Assembly: GCA_000750105.3 (NCBI GenBank)
Contig: JPHH03000018.1
Coordinates: 496,001 to 560,000, forward strand
DNA: 64,000 nt
Direction of reading: 5' to 3'
Origin: Tolypocladium sp. Sup5 PDA-1
Lineage: Eukaryota; Ascomycota; Sordariomycetes; Hypocreales; Ophiocordycipitaceae
Below are positions 21,101 to 31,450 of the stretch, one piece after another. Every line of letters begins with the position of its first letter. Position 1 is the stretch's first letter. Both the position numbers and the translations under genes were made by a program. Under the pieces are notes generated by a model. The model made no database searches. It worked only from the letters and a program-made list of their open reading frames with translations, and was not told the DNA's origin.

Positions 21101-23472
21101 TATTTATAAAGTAAACGAAATTAAATAGACGATAAGCCCGTTAATATATATATTTAGTATTATTTAACTTTACTATTAAATACTATTTAAGGAAAACTAA
21201 TCTTATAGATACTCTTTTAAGAAGACTAGATTATTAAGGGGAGACTCCCTTAAATATTAAGTTATTACTAGAATTATATAAGAAAATATAAGAAAACTTA
21301 GTATAAAGACTTAGCGAGATACCTTTACGAGAATATTTTTCTTAAGTCTTAAACTAGTCTAAGTATAATAAGATATTTTTATAAGATAAAGATTCTCGAG
21401 CTTATTAAGGGATAAATAAGAGTAAAATAGTCCCGAATCTTAATTAATTAGTTAACTAGGCCTATAAGTTAGCTAGTTATAAATAATATATCTTAAAATA
21501 TATTATAACTTTTATAATATTATATAAGGAGCTATATAATAATACTCCTTAAACTCTAAAGTAGTTATTATAAGATATTTAGAGTAAGGACTAATATACT
21601 TAAAGGATAAAAATTACTATAAGTAAATTATAGAATTCTAATTAAAATCTATAGTTAATTAATACTAAAGAGTTACTTCGTTATAATAGTAAAATTTATA
21701 TCCTAACGAATATAATAATATATTAGGAGATTCTCTCCCTATACTATAATAATCTACTTATAGGTTATTTTATATTTAAATATACCTTAGAACTTCTTAA
21801 AAGGATCTTCTATTAGGAAATAATATATAAAGATATAAAGGAATATATAGTAATATATAGAGCATATTAAGGAGCTATCTCTTATAGATATTATCCTTAT
21901 AGATCTCTTAAATCCTTATTAATACTTAAAAAACTATAGTCTTAAATTACTATAGATTTTATTATAAGGCTACCTTTAATATATTATTAAGGCATAGATA
22001 TTAATATAATACTAGTAATTATAGACTAATTTACTAAGTATACTATCCTCTTACTAATTATAAGTATAATTACTATACTAGATTTAGTATAACTCTTCTA
22101 TTATAAAGTAGAATTATATTTTAGCTTACTTAATAAAATAATAACTAATTAGGGTCCGATCTTTATTAGCTACTTCTAATCTAATTTATATTTCTAGTCT
22201 TATATAAGATAAAGACTATCTATAGCTTTTTATCCTTAAATAAATAGCTAAATAAAGAGAATAAATTAAGTTCTTAAATATTACTTAAGATACTTTATTA
22301 ATAATAACTAATAGTATTAGCTAGCTTTACTACGAGAAGTATAATTCGCTTATAATAATACTTAAAGTACTACTATAGGCTATATATTAAACTAAGTATT
22401 AATAAGCTACTCCCTAGACTTTTATTATAGACTTAAGGATAAGTCTTTTAAGATAGGGGTACTAGAAGTAAAGGCTAGAATAGAAAAGCTACTTTACCTT
22501 AGGGATTTACTTTAGGAAAACTAGCGAAAAGCTATTAAAGTATAGAAGAAATACTATAACTACTATTACTAACTATTCTCTTTTAAAAGAGGAGACCTTA
22601 TAGGCCTCTTAATTAAAAACCTTTACCTAAAAGAAGAAAAATAGAAATTAGCTCTAAGGTATCTTAGGCTATTTTAGGTTTTATAGCTAATTAGTAAATA
22701 AGCTTACCGATTATCTTTTCCTAAGAAATATACTTAATTATATAATATCTTTTATATCTCTTTATTAAAGCTATAGGCTTAAAGATAAAATTAAGAAGAA
22801 GATATTAATATACTAATACCTAACCTTAAAGAAGATAAAGGAGAATAAGAGGTTAAAGAAATTAAAGATTATTAAACTAAGTAAGGTAAAACTTTATACC
22901 TTATAAAATAAATAAGTTAGCCCTTAGAATATAATAAGTAATTACTAGAAGAGGAAATATAAAATACCTTTACTTTAATTACTAAGTACTAGAAAGGGAA
23001 ACCCTAACTAAAGATATATAATTAAGGGAGACTATTAAAGAAGTCTCGAATTATTAAAGAAAAGAACTTAAATTATAAGCGAAAAGATATTAAAAAGCCT
23101 TAAGTATAATAAAAGAAAGTAAAATTATTATATAAAATATAAAATAAAATAACTTAAATAATATACCTTAATATACTCCTAATATATTATTTAAATATCT
23201 ATTAATTATATAGGAAAATAACTAAGTAACTCCTCTATATCCCCTATCGCTATTCCTTCTTCTTTATAGAGAATCTTCTTTACCTCTATAAAATAAATAT
23301 ATAAAGCGATCTTCTAAGGACTATAGCTATAGTTACCCGGTAGTAAGGATAAAACCTAAGTACTCTTCTAGAGCTTATAATCTATCTTATCCTAGGCGAT
23401 TTATTAGCGAAATAGTCTTAATTAGGGGTCTTTATAAGAGAGAACCTATAGCTCTAAATAAAGGGGGAGGAT

Positions 23473-24687
23473 AGTACTTTAAGAGTAATTTATAGCATTA
23501 GTTTACTAAGGTCTAGTAATACGCTAAATACTCTATAACTAACTTAGCGGTACTTATTAGGCTATACGAGACCTTATAATAACGCTCGGAGGTAATAAAG
23601 GCTAAAGAAAAATAATAGGCTATAAGGGCTATTACCTTCTAGCTATTATTAAATAGAATAGGATCTTCTATCTCGGGATAAACTTCTATATTTAAATTAC
23701 GTAGATATTCTAGAACTATAATAAACTCGTTATAGTCCCCTTATATAATAGTAAGATATTAAACTCTAGTTAATAAACTAATAAAAAGTAGAATAACTAG
23801 AGAAATAGGGGCGCTTACTAAATTATATATATCTTTTTAACTAATATATTATTTATATTAGCTCGAGCTAGTAAACTTAAAGCTATAATCGATCTTTAGG
23901 ACTTTATATTAATCGTTACGCCCTATTATATAAGTAATTTTAAAGATATTATTAGCGGTATATAAGTAATATATATATTAGAATTTCTCTAGGAATATTA
24001 TAAAGCTATGAATAGCTAGCGCTTTTATATTAATTTAGCAATACCTTAGAGCTAAATCGCTAGCGATAGGGCTAACTTCCTCCTTATCGTCGTCTACTTC
24101 CTCTTCTTCCTTATCTTCTTCCTCTAGGGGAAGAATATAATAGCTAGGATTATCTAGATTATTAATAAAGGAACTAGCGTTATTAAAGGCAATAGCTAGA
24201 GAGAGAATAATAGCGGATAGACCCTCTAGTTCTATTATTACTAGTATAATTAAGCTAATAGAGGGATTTAAGGGCGATATACTAGGCGATTCGTCCTAGT
24301 AATTAAAGTTATATACCTTAATAGTTAATACGAGAGAAATAATTAAGACCTTATTATTAGTCTCTATAGAATTATCCTCTTTAGATAATATTACTTCCTC
24401 TTTTACTCGAATATAAGCTTTCGAAGATATTAGTAATTCCCTAGTAATAAACGGGTTTATTACTAGTGAGTTTAAGGCGAGCTCTTCCTTAATAAACTCC
24501 TAGGGAGCTAGGCCTTTACTAAATAAGTTAGATATAATATCGTTAGCTAGATAGGGGCAATAATAGGAATAGATAAGAGAAATATCCTTATTAGAGGATA
24601 ACTCTATATATATACGCTTTTAAGCGATAGAAGTATAATTTATTCCCTTTAAGCTGGGAATAGCTAGCCCCTTTCCCTTAAGACTAC
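23473..24687. pseudogene. Unassigned RIP-mutated coding-like region downstream of pol
   Basis: A GGGGGAGGATAG-type purine tract at about 23,463-23,475 ends the pol region. The following 1.2 kb can be read in long frames on either strand if RIP stops are ignored, including a Ser-rich stretch on + that is Glu/Asp-rich on - (about 24,080-24,130). I cannot assign a family or a strand. It lies inside element 1, so it is either an extra ORF of that element or an older insertion. Confidence 0.35.
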
Positions 24688-25305
24688 TTTGTTGGGGTGT
24701 TGGTGCAGACCCCTGACCAGAAAAACGGAAAACACAAAAAAGTGGAGGAACATTGGGACGCCCAGCGAGTCTATAGGTATAAGAGAGACGTCTGTGTCCC
24801 TATGAACAGATGGTCCCCCATGCACGCATCGACGCAAGTCGTAACGTTCATGAGATTTCGAGATTCTGACAATGAAAAATCCTGGTTAATTCCTCCCACA
24901 TTTTTTGAGATGGCCGTGTTTGCCTCTCCTTGCCTCTTTACCTTTGACTTACACGACACAAAGACCTGTTCATACAGGCGCTGATTTGCAGACTACACGC
25001 CGCTGAGCTGATGTTCTGACTTACACGGAGACAGTCGCTCTGACTTACACGGCAACGGTCGCTCCGACTTACACGGCAACGGTCGCTCCGACTTACACGG
25101 CAACGGTCGCTCCGACTTACACGGCAACGGTCGCTCCGACTTACACGGGGATACCCGTCTTGTCTTACGCGTCAAGCAGCGCACTGACTTACACGACGAC
25201 TCGTGTCACTGACTAATAGCTGACTTCTTGGGCAGTTACCGACTCTATGACTTACACGACGATCGTTGCACTCGGCCTTTGGTGTGTTCGTTCCCCCTCA
25301 ACAAA
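24688..25305 (+). mobile_element. Unmutated 618-bp mini-element (MITE-like) with inverted termini
   Basis: This block has normal composition, with abundant CpA/TpG, inside RIP-mutated DNA. It begins TTTGTTGGGG and ends CCCTCAACAAA, giving short inverted termini, and is flanked by CTAC on both sides (24684-24687 and 25306-25309), a possible 4-bp target duplication. It encodes no convincing protein; the frames at 24697-24984 and 24993-25184 are short, and the latter simply translates the tandem repeat. The motif GACTTACACG recurs many times in the right half and could be subterminal transposase-binding sites. A RIP-mutated inverted copy at 26697-27289 proves it is a repeat family. Superfamily unknown. 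Confidence 0.7.
25015..25158 (+). repeat. 24-bp tandem repeat array (about 6 units)
   Basis: Units of the type tccgacttacacggcaacgg plus tcgc start at 25015, 25039, 25063, 25087, 25111 and 25135. The first two differ by single changes and the last is degenerate. Units 3-5 are identical. Further isolated GACTTACACG copies lie at about 24,948, 25,187 and 25,250. Confidence 0.9.
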
Positions 25306-25894
25306 CTACGAGGCGCGATTAAGGAGATTCGCTAAGGAATAATAGTTAATAAATTTTAACGAATATTTTCTATAATATATACTAAACTACGTCCTATAGG
25401 AGTTAGCGTTTTAAGTAAAGGAGTAGCTCGTAATAGCGAGCGCGTAAGAGATAGCCTAACGCTTCTACTATAACCTTAGCTCTAATAAGCCTAAGTGCTT
25501 AGCGTAGTTATATAACTAGTCTTCTTACTATAACTAGCCTTTAGAGTTTCTTTAATATAAACTATAGTAATATAGGTAGAATAATATTATAAGTAATATT
25601 AAGGCGAATTAAAGGTATTTTATTAATATTAGATAAGAGGCTAAGAAGCAAGGTCTATATAAAAGAAGAGTAAGGAAAAGAAAACTATAAATAAATAATA
25701 GTAATTAATAATAATTATTATTTATTAATAATTTAGGTTATATATATTATCTCTATAATAATTACTTTTAAAGTAACTTATTCTATTACTATAGAAACTT
25801 TACTTATTTACCTTTAGTTTATTATATATTCGCTATTAAATTACCTTATACTTACTTACTATTAATCGAGCTAATTATTAAGAGAAGGGGGATA
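25306..25894. other. RIP-mutated tail of element 1 before its 3' LTR
   Basis: Resumes the mutated sequence interrupted by the mini-element. There are traces of a coding frame up to about 25,620, then very AT-rich sequence and the purine tract at about 25,879-25,891. No intact gene. Confidence 0.5.
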
Positions 25895-26158
25895 ATTATA
25901 AGGTATAGGGGCATTAATACTAGGAAGCTAGGCTACGATAAGGAGCTAGGCTATAAGGTTAGGTATAATAGAATAATACTTAGGTTACGTAAATAGTTAT
26001 AGTAACTTAAGCGCGAGTTAGCGGTGAACTATTGCCTTAGTAAGCTTAAGTCTTATATACTTAATAGAATATACTTATACTCTTACTTAACGATCTTACT
26101 TCCCTATAGGTAATTAATCTATTATATAATTAAATACTTATTTAAGTTAGTATTATAA
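25895..26158 (+). repeat. 3' LTR (264 bp) of Ty3/gypsy element 1
   Basis: Partner of 17843-18106. It is preceded by a purine tract and followed directly by gypsy-family-A sequence in reverse orientation. More heavily C-to-T mutated than the 5' copy. Confidence 0.75.
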
Positions 26159-26696
26159 CGAGAGTAGTTTTACTAAGGTAGCTACTTATATAAAGTACCT
26201 TAGTAGTAGGATCTAAGAGTTTATTAAGATAGAATTAATAATAGGCTTTAAGTTATATAAGGAAGTCCTTAAGGGTGCTATAAGAGCTATTATATAGTCC
26301 TAGCTACTTAGGTTTAATTACTTCTCTAAGATCTTTAATCTAACTTATCCCTTCTTTATTACTAAGTTCCTAGACCTTAAGTCTTAGTATAATAAGTTCT
26401 TATACTAGGTCCTCTTTAGATATAATAAGTCTAGTACTAGTTAATCCTTCGCATTAAGTAAGTATATTAATAATAATATAGTATTATTTAAGGTAATGCA
26501 ATAACCTCTTAAATAAGAGCTTTTAATATATAATAGTTTAGGTTCCTAAGGGATAAACTAGAGGTTTATATTAATAAGTAAGTTAGGGCATAGCTATTAA
26601 ATAATCTTATTATAGATTAGATATCTTGGATAATAGATTATAATTAAAAGTATTAAAGTAATATAAGTATATCTATATTAAAATAATATAAAGTAT
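26159..26696 (-). mobile_element. Gypsy family A fragment, reverse orientation (gag start plus LTR part)
   Basis: Reading the minus strand, 26696-26529 matches the last 170 or so bases of the family-A LTR (compare 61613-61790). From 26528 downward the sequence matches the first bases after the 5' LTR of the copy at 39,671 (tattaaaagctcttattta). The fragment stops at 26,159, where the 3' LTR of element 1 abuts it. The rest of this LTR is found at 35312-35527, so the LTR has been split by later DNA. Confidence 0.7.
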
Positions 26697-27289
26697 TTTA
26701 TTAAGGGAGAACGAATATACTAAAGGCTAAGTATAATAATTATTATATAAGTTATAGAGTTAGTCCTTGCTTAAGAAGTTAGCTATTAGTTAATAATATA
26801 AGTTATTATATAAGTTAGTACGCTACTTAACGTATAAGATAAGATAGGTATCCTTATATAAGTTAGAGCGATTATTATTATATAAGTTAGAGCGACTATT
26901 ACTATATAAGTTAGAGCGACTATTACTATATAAGTTAGAGTAACTATCTCTATATAAGTTAGAATATTAGTATAGTAGTATATAGTTTATAAATTAGCGC
27001 CTATATAAATAAGTCTTTATATTATATAAGTTAAAGGTAAAGAGGTAAGGAGAGGTAACTATAGCTATCTTAAAAATATAAGAGGAATTAACTAGGACTT
27101 TTTATTATTAAAATCTTAAAAGCTTATAAACGTTATAACTTATATCGATATATATATAAGGGACTATCTATTTATAAGGATATAGATATCTCTCTTATAC
27201 TTATAGACTCGCTAGGCGTCTTAATATTCCTTTACTTTTTTATATTTTTTATTTTTCTAATTAAGGGTCTATACTAATACCTTAATAAA
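26697..27289 (-). mobile_element. RIP-mutated inverted copy of the mini-element
   Basis: The reverse complement of 24688-25305 aligns over its full length, including the tandem array (about 26,860-26,970) and both termini. Differences are almost all C-to-T or G-to-A. It is about 25 bp shorter, which fits one fewer 24-bp unit. No clear flanking duplication is seen, because the right flank is a break in the LTR it interrupts. Confidence 0.85.
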
Positions 27290-30200
27290 CTCCTCCTTAT
27301 ATAGGCGTTAACTACCCTTAAGTAATTATAAATATAAAAGAAAGAAAGAGTAGCCCTTAATAAATAACCTTATATAAATAAAGCACGAAGGTAATATATA
27401 ATATAAGTAATCCTAGTAATAAGCCTAAACTCTAGCTTTACTAAACTATCTTATTACCTCCTTAACTATAGATAAAAGAAATAATAAAATAAAATAAAGG
27501 AATATAAGGACTATTTATTTAGCGATATTAAGTCCTCTTAGCTTATAGTATATTAAGCTATAGTTAGTCTATATCCCTTTTAATCTTCTTATATTCTATC
27601 TATGCTATATTCTCTTCTTATTACCTTATAGCGTATTTAGCCCTAGAAGGCCTAGCTATAAGGCGAGGGGACTAGGTAAGCGGTAATAGCTAATCTTTTA
27701 AATACTACTAAGAGTTATAGTTAATAAGCCCTAGTATAGTAAATATAATATATCCTTTATTAAACTTAATAAATAGAACTATAATATATTTCTTAAAGAG
27801 TTTACTAAGCGCGTCTATAAGCTCTATAGTTATAGTATAGCTGCCTTTGCCTATTATATATAGCTTATTATCGCTATTACCCTTATTAAAGCTATTTAAG
27901 ACTATCTATTCCCCTTTAACTCGCTTATAATAGAACTTATTATTAGTATATTCTACCCTTAATATCTAGCTAACTAACCTACTAGAGTAAGAGCTTTAGA
28001 GGTATAATAAGGCATAGATTAATCTAGCGTATAAGGTTAGCGGCGAGCTCTAAGTAGACTTATTACTATAGTAGTCTAGGTATATCTATCGAATTAAGTT
28101 ATAAGCGCGAGAGTTCTAGAGGTATAATAAGGTATAAATTAATTTAATATTTAAGTTTAATAATAAGCCTTAAGTAAACTTATTACTAAGGTAGTCTTAG
28201 TATATTTATTAAGCTAAGTTATAAGTACTTATCTAAAAATACCTTAGCTAAGGGGTTAGCATACTAGAGGTTCCTCTTATAAGTATTATCTATTCTTAAG
28301 ACGAAGAAGGTTATACCCTTAGAGTTAGCGTTATTTTATTAAAGGGGTCCTAGCTTAAGCTTATCCTTAATATCTTATATAATATAAATACGCTTCCCTA
28401 TAGTATTATAAGGGGAGATATAAAGTACTAAGGAGTTTACAAAACTAATTATAATTCTAGGCTTCTAAGATTAATTAGTCCCTTAGGGCTCTAGGGAAGT
28501 CTCCTTAATATTCTTATTATTATATAACCTTATTCCCTTTATATTCGATTCCTCTTAACTCTTTAAGGGAGAGATAATTTCTATTATATATCTTTACGCT
28601 AAGGTTACTTATAGAATAAAAAATAAAAGGGGTTAACTACTATAGTTAAACTATATCTTATTAATATAATATAATTATAGGGATAAGTTATATTTACTAA
28701 TATCCTAGGGAATAAGTATATACCCTTAATTATAATAAGTAAGGTATTTTAGAGAAAAGGGAAGTATAGGGCTTTAAGTAATACCTTAGTATTATTAAAA
28801 TACTAGAAGGTAGCGCCCTTATTATACCTAAGCTAGAACTCGTCTCCTCCTCTAATTCTAAGCTTATTAGCTATAATACTTTTAAGGAAGTTAATTATTT
28901 AATTAAGGAGAGTATTATAGCTATCCTTTCCTTAGCCCTTATAATATATTACCTAATCCTAGAAATACTATTCCTAGTTTAAGTTAGCCTTGCTTTATAA
29001 GAAAGTTATATCTTTTTAAATCCTAAAGCTATATTTAGCTAGATTTATATCTTATAGCTATAACTTAACTATTCTATAGACTTAATACTATAGGGTTATT
29101 ATAGCTATATAATTATATTCTTATTATTAATTCTATAAACTTCTAGGTATTAGGAAGTATATAAAGTTATAAGGGTAGTTATTTATATATAGGATCTATT
29201 ACTATACCTTAATAATTATTATAAGTCTAGCCTTCCTTCCTTATTTTATAAAGTCTAATACTAAAAGGTTCCTTATCTTCCTATCCTAAATAAAGCTTCC
29301 TTAATAATATCTATTACTTATTTTCTTTATAAAGTTAATTAATCCTATATATAAGCGCTACTTATACTATCTATCGTAAAGGGGTTTATTAAATATCCTA
29401 TTATTATTAGTAACCTTTATATTTAAACTAGGGCATTTCTAAAAGATATTTAATTCTTACTTATTACTTATATAAGTTAAAGTATTATTATCTTTTATTA
29501 TAATTATTATTATATCGTTAAGTATTACTACGATATATTCGATCCCTCTTATAAGGGCCTTTATTATTAAGATCGTAGTAAAGTTCGATATCTATTCCTT
29601 ATTACTAGCTTCTATAAGAAAATAATAAATATCTATAAGATAATTACCTTAACGCTTATCTTTAGGGAACCTTAATTACTTTTTAACCTAGGCAAAGGCT
29701 TATAATATATTATTAAAGTTTATCTTATACTTATCGATTTAAAGTAAGTTATATAGCTAATATTCTCGCGCTATAATAAAGGTAGGCTATACCTTATATA
29801 AAATAATAAGTACTTCCCTAGCTTCTAGCTTATCTTCTTAATAAAAGCTCCCTTATCCTCCCTCTAAGATAATATATCTTATATAGCTATTTAATATATA
29901 CTTGCTTTTATAAAAGAAAATAGCCTTATCTATAAGAAGGGTACTATACTACGCTAAGCTAATATACTCTATATTATACTATACCTTTATTATTTAGGTA
30001 TAGTATAAGGTAATACTATACTTAAAATAATAAGTAAAGAATTAGTTTTAAATATTATAATTAAGGAGAGTAAGCTAGTTAAGAGGAAAGGTTAATCTTT
30101 AATATTATTAATTACTTATTAAGATAAGAGGTTATTAATAAAAAGAGAAAGAGTTTATTAATAATAAGCTTATTTTTTATAATAAAATAATATATTTTTA

Positions 30201-31450
30201 AATATTATAAGAGAGGGAAGCTTATAGAGTAATATAAGAGGGAGATTAAAGTAATTTATAAACGCTATTTATAAGGTAAAGTACTTAACTCTTTAATAAT
30301 AGCTATAAAAGAAGAGTATTTATAAAATATAAAATATATATTACTTATTAAGAAATAAGCTCGCTCTTATCTTATCTTAGGGAGTCCTATAGCTAGCTTA
30401 CTAGTCTTTACTTAAAAATAAGGGTAGTTAATATATACTTAAGTAGCTTAGGTCTAGTTAATATAAGTTTTTATGTAGCTTCTCTTATACTAACTATAGA
30501 TTTTTAAGTAGCTTCTTTATTAACTTATATTATATCTCTTATATCCTTACTAAGTATAGGTACGAAGCCTATATTATTTCTCTTATAATAAGAGTCCCTT
30601 TTTATTATTTACTTATTATATAGAGAGAATTTTCTCCTAGCCCTATAACTTCTAAGTATATAATTTACTAGTCTTTATCTAATATTAAGGCGCTAAGTAT
30701 TTTCTTTATATTTATACCTTAATAATACCCCCCTTTTTTTCTTCTAGGCCTTATTAATAAATAATATATTTCTTCTTTTCCTTATACTTTTAACTTCTTC
30801 CTTTTTTATATCTTTATTAACTCTTTTATTATAGCTAACCTTATAGTTAACTTCGAGAAGCTATAGGCTAAGGACCGCGATAAATTACTAGACTACTAGG
30901 CTCTTATAATAAAGAAGCTTCCTATAATATAGCTTTCCCTTATATTATATATATCTTAGTAAAGTTATACCTTTTTATTAATAAAGCTTAATAATAATTA
31001 TTATAGAATAAGGTAATATTATCTATTATAGCCTTTCCTTTAATAATTATAGTCTCTTCTTAAACTTATAGCTATATTAAGACTTAGGTACTTAGCGGTA
31101 ATAATATTAATTACCTTAACCTCTTAATTTTCGTTAAAATAGCTTTTTATAAAGTATAGCTAGAATACGCTCCTTATAGGATTTGCTATAATACTAAGGA
31201 TATAACCCTATTTACTTACTTTATTAAGAAGTACTTTAGTAAGTCCTTTTAGAAATCCCTTAAGGGACGCGATCTTATCTCTCGCTAAGTTTATATCTTT
31301 ATAGAAATAGTATATCTTATAGGATACTTCTTTAAGTAGTTATTTAATTATTAAGAATATATTACTATATTTATTATTACTTCCTTTAGCTTACGTAACT
31401 ATACTTATTATAGAGGCTATATCTAGGCCTAGTCCTCTTTAATAATATTT
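27290..31450. other. RIP-mutated repeat DNA of unresolved identity
   Basis: Very AT-rich, with no intact frame. Parts about 29.5-30.4 kb can be read on + through stops, but I recognise no transposase or polymerase motif. It contains the 120-bp tandem duplication at 27991-28230. It may include the 3' part and LTR of the reverse gypsy element to its right. Confidence 0.45.
27991..28230 (+). repeat. 120-bp tandem duplication, two copies
   Basis: Copies 27991-28110 and 28111-28230 begin gagctttaga/gagttctaga followed by ggtataataagg and stay collinear to ataagcgcga/ataagtactt. Differences are mostly C/T and G/A, so the duplication predates or accompanied RIP. Confidence 0.75.

Larger units (their letters stand above)
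17843..26158 (+). mobile_element. Ty3/gypsy LTR retrotransposon 1, RIP-inactivated
   Basis: An 8.3-kb element lies between 264-bp LTRs. Reading through stops, the + strand shows a gag-like region from about 18.2 kb, a possible zinc knuckle near 19,190-19,260, and reverse transcriptase about 20.0-20.75 kb. The RT catalytic box is at about 20,407-20,431, where one Asp is changed by G-to-A. RNase H and integrase follow to about 22.8 kb, and pol-type sequence ends near 23.1-23.47 kb. The order PR-RT-RH-IN makes it Ty3/gypsy. A purine tract (agagaaggggga) directly precedes the 3' LTR, supporting its identity. About 2.4 kb between pol and the 3' LTR is extra sequence, including a younger 618-bp insertion. 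Confidence 0.8.

Noticed and set aside
25015..25158. Regularly repeated 24-bp units suggesting a CRISPR-like array
   Set aside because: The units are directly adjacent with no unique spacers, the host is a eukaryote, and the array lies inside a mini-element that exists in a second copy.
24993..25184. Minus-strand frame with repeated CKSERPLP octapeptides
   Set aside because: It is only the translation of the 24-bp tandem array; it has no start context and the mutated copy of the element does not keep it as a gene.
24690..25303. Solo LTR with TGTTG...CAACA ends instead of a TIR element
   Set aside because: The ends would fit an LTR, but the bases just outside do not form a 5-bp direct repeat, whereas TTTGTTG/CAACAAA termini leave matching CTAC flanks. 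I prefer the TIR reading without excluding the LTR one.
17843..26158. Target-site duplication for gypsy element 1
   Set aside because: Bases outside the two 264-bp repeats (gtatt before, cgaga after) do not match even allowing RIP transitions, so no duplication is claimed; the element may have recombined after insertion.
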